Source of the DNA: an uncultured Massilia sp.
GTDB taxonomy: Bacteria; Pseudomonadota; Gammaproteobacteria; Burkholderiales; Burkholderiaceae
Reading direction: 5' to 3'
DNA length: 64,000 bases
Assembly (NCBI GenBank): GCA_946481275.1
Contig: CAMLMV010000020.1
Location: forward strand, 1-64,000
Below, piece after piece: positions 24,566-32,624 of this stretch (positions within the stretch are counted from its first letter, which is position 1; each line of letters starts with the position of its first letter). The notes beneath the pieces were generated by a model, which had not been told where the DNA came from, did no database searches, and saw only the letters and a program-made list of their open reading frames with translations. The position numbers and the translations under genes are program-made.

Positions 24566-25195
24566 TTGATCAGGCTAGTCATCGCCGACGATCACGAACT
24601 GATCCGCGAAGGGATCAAGAAGATCGTCCGGCCCTGCGCCGACCTAAAAATCGTCGGTGAAGCCGCAGACTTGAAGCAAGCGATCGCCCTCATCGCCCAG
24701 GTTCACCCCGACGTCGTGATCCTGGACCTGACACTGCCCGATTACGACGGGCTGGACGGCCTCGCCGAACTGCGGCGCCATTTTCCCGACCTGCGGGTCG
24801 TGATCCTCAGCATGCACCCTGAGGAAAAGTACGCGCTCGCCTCGTTGCGCGCGGGCGCGCTCGGCTATGTTTCCAAGGCGATGGCGTCCGCGGAACTCGT
24901 GAAAGCGGTGCGCCGCGCGGCCACGGGCAGCACGTGGCTGGGGCCGCGGGTGGGCGAACTGCTTGCCCTCGAGGCGCGTCCGGGCGGGCGCCCCCCGCAC
25001 CACAGCCTGACGCCGCGCGAGGCGGAGATCGTCACGCTGATCGGTTCCGGCCTGCAGATCAAGCAGGTGGCGGCCGAACTTGGAATCAGCATCAGCTCCG
25101 TCAACACCTACCGCACCCGCATTTTCCGCAAGATGGGCCTGTCGACGAACGCGGCGCTCATCCGCTACGCGCTCCAGCACGGCCTGGCCGGATGA
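24566..25195 (+). CDS. NarL/LuxR-type response regulator
   Basis: 209 residues from a TTG start (LIRLVIADDHELIREG). AAGGAAG sits 4 nt before this TTG; an ATG at 24548 is in frame but lacks a ribosome-binding site. The receiver domain has ADDHE, phospho-Asp in VILDLTLPDYDG, Ser in VILSMH and Lys in GYVSKAMA. A LuxR helix-turn-helix (LTPREAEIVTLIGSGLQIKQ, SVNTYRTRIFRKMGL) closes the protein. No cognate kinase is adjacent. Followed by two strong dyads and a REC-GGDEF-EAL gene. Confidence 0.92.
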   Translation: MIRLVIADDHELIREGIKKIVRPCADLKIVGEAADLKQAIALIAQVHPDVVILDLTLPDYDGLDGLAELRRHFPDLRVVILSMHPEEKYALASLRAGALGYVSKAMASAELVKAVRRAATGSTWLGPRVGELLALEARPGGRPPHHSLTPREAEIVTLIGSGLQIKQVAAELGISISSVNTYRTRIFRKMGLSTNAALIRYALQHGLAG

Positions 25196-25200
25196 GATGC

Positions 25201-25218
25201 TGTTGCCAAGTGGCAACA
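25201..25218. promoter_or_regulatory. 8-bp inverted repeat after the regulator gene
   Basis: TGTTGCCA, AG, TGGCAACA, beginning 5 bp after the NarL-type regulator stop. As DNA it is an almost perfect 18-bp operator-like dyad. It has no T-run, so it is not a classical terminator. Confidence 0.5.
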
Positions 25219-25220
25219 AT

Positions 25221-25255
25221 GTGTCGCGGATACTGTCATAATATTCGCGACACTG
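25221..25255. promoter_or_regulatory. Second long dyad, 340-bp intergenic region
   Basis: GTGTCGCG (25221-25228) and CGCGACAC (25246-25253) form an 8-bp perfect inverted repeat. It extends inward by a G-U and an A-U pair, with a 13-nt loop. It begins 3 bp after the previous dyad. The remaining gap to 25535 holds another short dyad (TTAGC/GCTAA near 25390-25408) and no gene that I can support. Confidence 0.45.
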
Positions 25256-25535
25256 CTTACCTCTTTTCCTACCCCAAATTGTGACGCGCCAGAGTGGGAT
25301 GTGCGCTGTTTCCGCCAATTCGCCGCCAAACCGTTCAGCTCGTAATGACGGTCGTCCACATGGACAGACCCACTACGAATGTTAATGGTTAGCCATCTTA
25401 GCTAATATCAATGCAAGTTCCGACGGCCGGGGTGTGCGCTGCACCGGCCACCGAAGGTTTGAGTTGACGGCACGACCGCCCACGAAGGGCGGCGCGAACA
25501 AGATGACAACAACGCACAAGAGAGAGAAGGCCGGG

Positions 25536-28145
25536 ATGCCCTACGAGATCCTCGTGGCCGAGGACAGCCCGACGCAGGCCGAGCACCTGGCCCGGGTGCT
25601 GGCGCAGGACCCGGATTGCCCGGCGCGCGTGCGCGTGGCGGCCGACGGCGAGGCCGCCCTGCGCCTCGCCCGTGAGCTGGCGCCCGACCTGGTCGTCAGC
25701 GACATCGCCATGCCGCGCATGGACGGGTATGCGCTGTGCCGCGCCCTCAAGGACGATCCACGGCTGGGCGCCGTGCCCGTCCTGCTGCTGACGCGCCTGA
25801 CCACCCTGCAGGACATCGTGCGCAGCCTGGAGGCGGGCGCCGACGGCTTCCTGCGCAAACCCTACGACGCCGACCAGCTGCGCGAGCGCGTGCGCCGCAT
25901 CCTGCGGGGACGCGACGCGGGCGACCCGGCGCGGCCGCTGGAAGTGATGGCGGACGAGCGGCGCCGCATCTACGAACTGCTCGTCGCGACCCACGAGGAC
26001 TCCCAGCGCCTGAACGCGGACCTCGCGCGCATGGTCGATTCGCTCGCGCTGCTCGGACGGATCGCCGGTGCCCTGAACGAGGCGGCCGGCGAGACCGACG
26101 TGGCGCGCGCCGCGCTGGATCACCTGATCGGGCTGCCGGCGCTGGCGGGCGCCGCCATCAGCACCGCCGCGCCGGACGGCACCGTGCGCGTGCTCGCGCA
26201 ACGGGGCGACGGGCCGGTGCCCAGCGCCTGCTCGTGCGCGGGCGGCGGCGGCGCGGACGATCCGGCGCAGCTCTGCCTGCCGCTGCTCGCGGGCACGCGC
26301 CAACTGGGCCGCTTGCACGCGCGTGCCCTGCACGACGCGTTCAGCGCCGAGGAGCGCGAACTGCTCGCCGGCGTCGCGCAGCAGGTCGCCCTCGCGCTCG
26401 AGCGCGCGCGCCTGTACACGCGGGCCGAGGCGCTCGTCGTCGAGCGGACGAACGCGCTGCGCTCGGAGCGCAACCGGTTGTCGGCCATCGTCGAGACGGC
26501 CGGCACGCTGGTCCTCATGACGGATCCGGACGGCCGCATCGTGACGTTCAACCGGGCCTGCGAAGAATCGCTGGGCTGGCGCGCGGCGCAGGCCATGGGC
26601 CGGCGTTGCTGGGAGGTGGTGCGGGGCGCGGCCGATCCGGACGTCGTCCGGCACATGTTCGCGGGCCTGCCGAACGACCCGCGGCCGCAGCGGCTGCAGG
26701 GCGAGTGGATCACGCCGGACGGGCGCACGCGCAGCATCGTCTGGACCCATACGCTGCTGCACCGCGAGGACGGCAACGTGGAATTCGTCCTCGCCACCGG
26801 CATCGACGTCACGGAACTGCGCGGCGCCGAGCAGCGCCTGCATTATGCCAGCAACTACGACGCGGTCACGGGCCTGCCGAACCGCGACCTGCTGCGCGAA
26901 CGCCTGCGCCGGCTCAAGGCGCAGGTGCAGGCCCAGGCCGGCCGCCGCGTCCTCGGCTTCATGCTCGTGCGCTTCGGGCGCATGGCCCTGATCCGCGAAG
27001 CGCTGGGCCCCGGCGCCGAACAGGCCCTGCTGCAGGAAGCGGCGGCGCGCCTCCGCGAGGCGGGCAGCCAGGACATCGTCGCCAGCTTCTCGGAAGGCAC
27101 GTTCGCGCTGGCGCTGCTGCGCACCGACGCCGACGAACTGGCCGCGTGCGCGCGCCGCGTGCTGGCCCAGCTGGGCGCGCCCTACACGTACCAGCACGAC
27201 GAATTCCATCTCGACCCGAGCATCGGCATCGCGATCTACCCGAACGACGGCGTCGCGTACGACACCCTGGCCAGGGGCGCGGAGACGGCGCTGCGCCAGG
27301 CCGCCGACGGCGCCGGCCAGCGCTACGCCTTCTACCGTCCGGAACTGAACCGCGACGCCAACGACCGCTTCAAGCTGGAGAACGCGCTGCGGCGCGCGCT
27401 CGAACGGCGCGAGTTCGAGGTGCATTATCAGCCGCAGGTCGCGGTCGATGGCGGCGCCGTCGTGAGCGCCGAGGCGCTGCTGCGCTGGCGCCATCCGGAG
27501 CGCGGCTTCGTGCCGCCGTGCGAGTTCATCCCGCTGGCCGAGGAATCGGGCCTGATCGTCGAGATCGGCGAATGGGTGCTGCACTCGGTCTGCTGCCAGC
27601 TGGAGGCCTGGCGCCGCGCGGGCCTGCGCGTCGTGCCCGTGGCCGTGAACCTGTCGGCGCACCAGTTCAACGAGCGGATCGCCGGCACCGTGCGGCGGGT
27701 GCTGGACGACTGCGGCCTCGAACCCGGCCTGCTGGAACTGGAACTGACGGAGAGCGCGTCGATGGCCGACGCCGACAAGAGCGTCGCGCTGCTGGCCCAG
27801 TTGAAGGCGATGGGCATCCGTCTCGCCATCGACGATTTCGGCACCGGCTATTCGAACCTCAACTACCTGAAGCGCTTCCCCGTCGACCGCATCAAGATCG
27901 ACCGCTCGTTCGTGCACGACCTGGAAACGGATCCCGACGACCTCGCGATCGCGAGCGCCGTCATCGCGATGGCCCATGGCTTGCGGCTGTCGGTCGTAGC
28001 GGAAGGGGTGGAGACGACGGGCCAGCTGGCACTGCTGGCCGGCCTCGGATGCGACCTGGTGCAGGGCTGGCTGTTCAGCCGCGCCGTGCCGGCGGAGGAT
28101 TTCGCGCAGTTGCTGGCGGCCGGACGATTGCCGGCCGCCGCCTGA
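25536..28145 (+). CDS. REC-GAF-PAS-GGDEF(degenerate)-EAL response regulator
   Basis: 869 residues if started at MPYEILVAEDSPTQ (25536), which has GAGAAGG 5 nt upstream; in-frame starts at 25503 and 25434 are weaker. Receiver domain about 1-120 (VAEDS, phospho-Asp in LVVSDIAMPRMDGY, FLRKPYD), GAF-like about 165-300, PAS about 315-430. The GGDEF-type domain carries SFSEGTFALALL in place of the signature, so it should not cyclise GTP. The EAL domain is intact (EALLRWRHP, ELTESAS, DDFGTGYSNLNYL). Expected activity: phosphorylation-controlled c-di-GMP hydrolysis. Its TGA abuts the convergent permease stop. Confidence 0.92.
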   Translation: MPYEILVAEDSPTQAEHLARVLAQDPDCPARVRVAADGEAALRLARELAPDLVVSDIAMPRMDGYALCRALKDDPRLGAVPVLLLTRLTTLQDIVRSLEAGADGFLRKPYDADQLRERVRRILRGRDAGDPARPLEVMADERRRIYELLVATHEDSQRLNADLARMVDSLALLGRIAGALNEAAGETDVARAALDHLIGLPALAGAAISTAAPDGTVRVLAQRGDGPVPSACSCAGGGGADDPAQLCLPLLAGTRQLGRLHARALHDAFSAEERELLAGVAQQVALALERARLYTRAEALVVERTNALRSERNRLSAIVETAGTLVLMTDPDGRIVTFNRACEESLGWRAAQAMGRRCWEVVRGAADPDVVRHMFAGLPNDPRPQRLQGEWITPDGRTRSIVWTHTLLHREDGNVEFVLATGIDVTELRGAEQRLHYASNYDAVTGLPNRDLLRERLRRLKAQVQAQAGRRVLGFMLVRFGRMALIREALGPGAEQALLQEAAARLREAGSQDIVASFSEGTFALALLRTDADELAACARRVLAQLGAPYTYQHDEFHLDPSIGIAIYPNDGVAYDTLARGAETALRQAADGAGQRYAFYRPELNRDANDRFKLENALRRALERREFEVHYQPQVAVDGGAVVSAEALLRWRHPERGFVPPCEFIPLAEESGLIVEIGEWVLHSVCCQLEAWRRAGLRVVPVAVNLSAHQFNERIAGTVRRVLDDCGLEPGLLELELTESASMADADKSVALLAQLKAMGIRLAIDDFGTGYSNLNYLKRFPVDRIKIDRSFVHDLETDPDDLAIASAVIAMAHGLRLSVVAEGVETTGQLALLAGLGCDLVQGWLFSRAVPAEDFAQLLAAGRLPAAA

Positions 28146-29438
28146 TCAACTACCGATATAAACGATCTTGAAGGCGAAGAGGGCAGCGATCACCCAGATG
28201 ACGGGCTTGACCTCGCGCGCACGGCCCGTCGTCAGCTTGAGCAGCGCGTAAGTGATGAAGCCGAACGCGATGCCTTCCGCGATCGAGTAGGTGAACGGGA
28301 TCACGAGCGCGGTGATGGCGGCCGGCACCGCTTCGGTCGTGTCGTTCCACTCGATGTCGCCCAGGTCGCGCAGCATCAGGCAGGCGACGAACAGCAGCGC
28401 GGGCGCGGTCGCGTACGCGGGCACCACGCCGGCCAGCGGCGCGATGAACAAACAGGCGAGGAACAGCACGGCCACCGTCAGCGCCGTCAGGCCCGTGCGG
28501 CCGCCGGCCTGCACGCCCGCCGCGCTTTCGATGTAGGCCGTCGTGCTCGACGTGCCCAGCACGGAGCCGGCGACGATCGCGGCACTGTCGGCCAGCAGGG
28601 CCTTGTTCAGGCGCTCCATCTTGCCTTCCACGAGCAGGCCCGCGCGGCTGGCGACGCCCATCAGGGTGCCGGTCGCATCGAACAGCTCGACGAGGAAGAA
28701 CACGAGCACCACGTTGATGATGCCGACGCCGAGGGCGCCCTTGATGTCCAGCTGGCCGAAGGTCGGCGCGATCGACGGCGGGGCGGAGACGAGGCCGTGG
28801 AACGTGTTCCCGCCGAAGAAGAAGGAGAGGATCGTCACGGCGACGATGCCGATCAGGATCGCGCCGCGCACCTTCAGGCGGTCCAGCGTGACGATCAGCA
28901 GGAAGCCGACGACGGCCATGATGGCCTCCGGCTTGTGCAGGTCGCCCGCCTGCACGAGCGTCGCCGGACTGGCCACGACGATGCCGGCGCTCTTCAGGGC
29001 GATCAGCGCGAGGAACATCCCGAGACCCACCGTGATCGCCACGCGCAGCGAGCGCGAGATGCCGTTCACGATCATCGCGCGCAGTCCGAACACGGAGACG
29101 AGGATGAACAGGCAGCCGGACACGAACACGGCGCCCAGCGCGGCCTGCCAGGGCACCTTCATGCCCAGCACGACGGCGTAGGCGAAATAGGCGTTCAGGC
29201 CCATGCCCGGCGCCATCGCGATGGGGTAGTTGGCGTACAGGCCCATGACGAGGCTGCCCAGTGCCGCGACGATGCACGTCGCGACGAACACGGCGTCCTT
29301 CGGCATCCCCGCGTCGCCGAGGATAGCCGGATTGACGAAGATGATGTAGGCCATCGTCAGGAACGTCGTGACGCCGGCGAGGATTTCCGTCCGCGTGTCG
29401 GTGCCGCTCTGGCGCAGTTTGAAGAGTGAGTCGAGCAT
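28146..29438 (-). CDS. AzgA/NCS2-type purine permease
   Basis: 430 residues from MLDSLFKLRQSGTDTRTEIL; upstream in-frame codons to 29573 run into the uxaC promoter region and are rejected. Twelve or more hydrophobic helices. The signatures TFLTMAYIIFVNPAIL, MAPGMGLNAYFAY and GTSSTTAYIESAAGVQAGGR place it in the AzgA branch of NCS2, proton symporters for adenine, guanine or hypoxanthine. I looked for a purine riboswitch in its leader and saw none. Divergent from the uronate operon. Confidence 0.92.
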   Translation of the reverse strand: MLDSLFKLRQSGTDTRTEILAGVTTFLTMAYIIFVNPAILGDAGMPKDAVFVATCIVAALGSLVMGLYANYPIAMAPGMGLNAYFAYAVVLGMKVPWQAALGAVFVSGCLFILVSVFGLRAMIVNGISRSLRVAITVGLGMFLALIALKSAGIVVASPATLVQAGDLHKPEAIMAVVGFLLIVTLDRLKVRGAILIGIVAVTILSFFFGGNTFHGLVSAPPSIAPTFGQLDIKGALGVGIINVVLVFFLVELFDATGTLMGVASRAGLLVEGKMERLNKALLADSAAIVAGSVLGTSSTTAYIESAAGVQAGGRTGLTALTVAVLFLACLFIAPLAGVVPAYATAPALLFVACLMLRDLGDIEWNDTTEAVPAAITALVIPFTYSIAEGIAFGFITYALLKLTTGRAREVKPVIWVIAALFAFKIVYIGS

Positions 29439-29544
29439 TCTTGGATCCCGTTTTTGTTGATGGCCGTGGGCGTTGTATCCATGCATCACGAGCCGATGAG
29501 CGAAGCATAACATCCGGACCTGCGGTCGCGAAGGCACAAAGTCC

Positions 29545-29573
29545 TTGCACCAGTAATATATTAGGCATACCAT
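29545..29573 (+). promoter_or_regulatory. Candidate uxaC operon promoter
   Basis: TTGCAC (29545-29550), 17-bp spacer, TACCAT (29568-29573). The two palindromes described separately overlap the spacer and lie just past the -10, where a repressor would block RNA polymerase. Confidence 0.4.
29554..29563. promoter_or_regulatory. Upstream palindrome of a candidate operator pair
   Basis: TAATATATTA, a perfect 10-bp palindrome, 50 bp before the uxaC ATG. Its centre is 22 bp (two helical turns) from the next palindrome. Proposed site for the GntR-type regulator encoded at 36420. Confidence 0.45.
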
Positions 29574-29575
29574 CC

Positions 29576-29585
29576 TGATATATCA
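29576..29585. promoter_or_regulatory. Downstream palindrome of a candidate operator pair
   Basis: TGATATATCA, a perfect 10-bp palindrome, 27 bp before the uxaC ATG, sharing the core ATATAT with the upstream palindrome. Same helical face as the first site. Confidence 0.45.
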
Positions 29586-29612
29586 GATCAGCCACCCAAG
29601 GAGCAACACGCT

Positions 29613-31007
29613 ATGACCGCCTTCATGGACCAGGATTTCCTCCTCATCACCGACGTCGCCCGCAAGCTTTACCATGAAGTTGCCGCCGACCTGCCGGTCA
29701 TCGACTACCACTCGCACCTGCAGCAGGGCGAGATCGCCGAGCGCAAGAAGTTCCGCAACATCGCCGAGCTGTGGCTGGGCGGCGACCACTACAAATGGCG
29801 CCTGATGCGCACGGCCGGCGTGCCCGAGGAATACTGCACGGGCGACCGCTCGGACAAGGAAAAATTCCTGGCCTTCTGCAAGGTGCTGCCGCTCGCCATC
29901 GGCAACCCGATCTACCACTGGAGCCACCTGGAACTGCGCCGCATCTTCGGCATCGACCTGGTCATCAACGAGAAGAACGCGGAAGCGATCTGGGAACAGG
30001 CGAACGCGAAGCTGGCCGGCATGGACACGTGGACCTTCCTGGAGCAGGCCAGGGTGGAAATCGCCTGCACGACGGACGACCCCGCCGACGACCTGCTGCA
30101 GCACGCCGAGATCGCGCAGTCGGCACTGAAGACCCGCGTGCTGCCGGCCTACCGTCCCGACAAGGCCATGCGCATCAATAATCCCGGCTTCGAGGACTAC
30201 GTGGCGCGCCTGGCCGACGTGGCGGGCGTAAAAATCGATTCGTTCACGTCGTTGATCGCCGCGCTGGCCAACCGTGTGGAATACTTCCATGCGCGCGGCG
30301 GCCGCATCTCCGACCACGCGATCGACATTCCGATCCCGACCGTCGCCGCGACGGCCGACCAGCTGGAAGGCCTGTTCGCGAAGCGGATGCGCGGCGAGCT
30401 GCTGGGCGACCTAGAACAGGCGCAATACCTGCGCGGCCTGCTGGAGGCAATCGGCGCGGTGTATGCGAAGTACGACTGGACGATGTGCTTCCACATCGGC
30501 GCCATGCGCAACAATAACCAGCGTATGCTGGAGACGTTGGGTCCGGATACGGGCTTCGACTCGATCTCCGACATGACGACCAGTAACGGCCTCGTGGCGC
30601 TGCTGTCGGCGCTGGACGCCCATAAACAGCTGCCGAAGACGATGCTGTTCAACCTGAACCCGGCGATGAACGAAGTGCTTTCGACGATGATCGGCAACTT
30701 CCAGGACGGCAGCGTGGCCGGCAAGGTGCAGTTCGGCCCGGCCTGGTGGTTCAACGACCACAAGCTGGGCAACCTGAACCAGATCCTCGCGTTCGGCAAT
30801 CACTCCGTGCTGGGCATCTTCGTGGGCATGGTGACGGACTCGCGCAGCTTCGCGTCGTACCCGCGCCACGACTACTTCCGCCGGCTCGTGTGCCGCCAGC
30901 TGGGCGAGTGGGTCGCCAGCGGCGAGTACCCGGAAGACTACGATGCGCTGGCGACCATCGTGCGCGGTATCTGCTACGAAAACGCCAAGAACTACTTCAA
31001 GCTCTGA
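29613..31007 (+). CDS. uxaC: Uronate (glucuronate/galacturonate) isomerase
   Basis: 464-residue cytoplasmic isomerase that converts D-galacturonate to D-tagaturonate and D-glucuronate to D-fructuronate, the entry step of hexuronate catabolism. Family landmarks include DYHSHLQQGEIAE (metal-binding HxH-like start of the amidohydrolase fold), CTTDDPADDL and FHIGAMRNNN. Length is as expected for UxaC. AAGGAGC lies 10 nt before the ATG. First gene of an operon with uxaA (10-bp gap) and uxaB (8-bp gap). Two palindromes in the leader suggest repression lifted by a uronate-derived inducer. Confidence 0.96.
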   Translation: MTAFMDQDFLLITDVARKLYHEVAADLPVIDYHSHLQQGEIAERKKFRNIAELWLGGDHYKWRLMRTAGVPEEYCTGDRSDKEKFLAFCKVLPLAIGNPIYHWSHLELRRIFGIDLVINEKNAEAIWEQANAKLAGMDTWTFLEQARVEIACTTDDPADDLLQHAEIAQSALKTRVLPAYRPDKAMRINNPGFEDYVARLADVAGVKIDSFTSLIAALANRVEYFHARGGRISDHAIDIPIPTVAATADQLEGLFAKRMRGELLGDLEQAQYLRGLLEAIGAVYAKYDWTMCFHIGAMRNNNQRMLETLGPDTGFDSISDMTTSNGLVALLSALDAHKQLPKTMLFNLNPAMNEVLSTMIGNFQDGSVAGKVQFGPAWWFNDHKLGNLNQILAFGNHSVLGIFVGMVTDSRSFASYPRHDYFRRLVCRQLGEWVASGEYPEDYDALATIVRGICYENAKNYFKL

Positions 31008-31017
31008 TTGGGCAACC

Positions 31018-32616
31018 ATGCAAAAAGTAATCTGCATTCACCCGGACGACAGCATGCTGGTCGCCCTGACCGACCTGGCGCCGGGTGACGTCGTGACGTG
31101 GAACGGGGAGAACATCCTCGTATCCACGCCGATCAAGACCAAGCACAAGCTGGCGCGCCGCGCCTTCGCCGAGGGCGAGCTGCTGTCCATGTACGGCGTC
31201 GTCGTCGGCAAGGCTACCCAGCCGATCCGCAAGGGGGAGGCCGTCACGACGGACAACCTCGCGCATTACGCCTCCGAGGTCGAGATCGGAGAATCGAAGC
31301 CATATACCTGGACGCCGCCCGACGTCTCGGACCTGCAAGAGGCGACCTTCGACGGCGTCGTGCGCGCGGACGGCCGCGTGGGCACCGCCAACTACTGGCT
31401 GATCTTCCCGCTCGTGTTCTGCGAGAACCGCAACGTCGAGCACCTGCGCAATGCGCTGGAAGGCCCGCTCGGGTATGCGACCAACGACCTCGCGTCGCTC
31501 ACGTTCCAGCTGCTGGGCGAAGACATGGAGGCGCCCAAGCCCGTCGTCCGTCCATTCCCCAATGTGGACGGCGTGCGCATCATCACGCACAACGGCGGCT
31601 GCGGCGGCACGCGCGCGGACGCGCGCTCGCTGTGCAAGATCCTGGCCGCGTATGCCGACCACCCGAACGTGGCCGGCATCACGGTATTCTCGCTGGGCTG
31701 CCAGAACGCGCAGATCGGCATGTTCAAGGACGCCCTCGCGAAGCAGAACCCGAATTTCGAAAAGCCTGTCCTGATCTACGAACAGCAGCAGTGGGACAGC
31801 GAAGAAAAGATGATGAAGGCGGTGCTGCAGGACACCCTGACGCACCTGAAGGAAGCGAACAAGGTGCAGCGCCGGCCGATGCCGCTGTCGCACCTGAAGA
31901 TCGGCGTGAAATGCGGCGGGTCGGACGGCTTTTCCGGCATCTCCGCGAACCCGGCGATGGGCTATGTGTCGGACATGGTCGTGGCGGTGGGCGGTTCGTC
32001 GATCCTCGCCGAGTTCCCGGAGCTGTGCGGCGTGGAGTCGTCGCTGATCGAACGCTGCGTGGAGGACGACGACAAGCGCCGCTTCCTCGGCATGATGCGC
32101 GACTTCGAACAGCGCGCGCTGTCGGTCGGCACGCATTTCGCCGACAACCCGAGCCCCGGCAATATCCGCGACGGCCTGATCACCGATGCGATGAAATCGG
32201 CCGGCGCCGCCAAGAAGGGGGGCACGTCGCCCATCGTCTCCGTGCTCGATTACGGCGAACAGACGGACAGGCAGGGCCTCGCGCTGCTGTGCACCCCGGG
32301 CGGCGACGTCGAATCCGTCACCGGTATCGTGGCATCGGGCGCGAACGTCGTGCTGTTCTCGACGGGCCTCGGCACCCCGACCGGCAACCCGATCGTGCCC
32401 GTGCTGAAAATCTCCAGCAACAGCCGCGTGGCCGCGAAACTGTCGGACCTGATCGACTACGACTGCGGTCCGATCATCGAAGGGAAGCCGCTGCCCGAGG
32501 TGGCGAAAGGCCTGTTCGATATGGTCGTGGCGACGGCGGGCGGGCAATACAAGTGCAAGGCCGACCGGCTGCAGCAATACGACTTCATCTTCTGGAAACG
32601 CGATATTTCGCTGTAA
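31018..32616 (+). CDS. uxaA: Altronate dehydratase
   Basis: 532-residue enzyme that dehydrates D-altronate to 2-keto-3-deoxygluconate. An N-terminal SAF-like domain (about 1-95; YGVVVGKATQPIRKGEAVTTDNL) is joined to the large UxaA catalytic domain. Conserved blocks include RVGTANYWLIFP, HNGGCGGTRADARSL, FSLGCQNAQIGMF, CGGSDGFSGISANPA and FSTGLGTPTGNP; the Cys residues are candidate iron ligands, as in the E. coli enzyme. Start at MQKVICIHPDD; upstream in-frame codons lie inside uxaC. Confidence 0.96.
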   Translation: MQKVICIHPDDSMLVALTDLAPGDVVTWNGENILVSTPIKTKHKLARRAFAEGELLSMYGVVVGKATQPIRKGEAVTTDNLAHYASEVEIGESKPYTWTPPDVSDLQEATFDGVVRADGRVGTANYWLIFPLVFCENRNVEHLRNALEGPLGYATNDLASLTFQLLGEDMEAPKPVVRPFPNVDGVRIITHNGGCGGTRADARSLCKILAAYADHPNVAGITVFSLGCQNAQIGMFKDALAKQNPNFEKPVLIYEQQQWDSEEKMMKAVLQDTLTHLKEANKVQRRPMPLSHLKIGVKCGGSDGFSGISANPAMGYVSDMVVAVGGSSILAEFPELCGVESSLIERCVEDDDKRRFLGMMRDFEQRALSVGTHFADNPSPGNIRDGLITDAMKSAGAAKKGGTSPIVSVLDYGEQTDRQGLALLCTPGGDVESVTGIVASGANVVLFSTGLGTPTGNPIVPVLKISSNSRVAAKLSDLIDYDCGPIIEGKPLPEVAKGLFDMVVATAGGQYKCKADRLQQYDFIFWKRDISL

Positions 32617-32624
32617 GGGCACCC

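Noticed and set aside
29439..29544. Possible purine riboswitch ahead of the AzgA-type permease
   Set aside because: No paired P2/P3 hairpins with the conserved loop sequences were visible in the leader.
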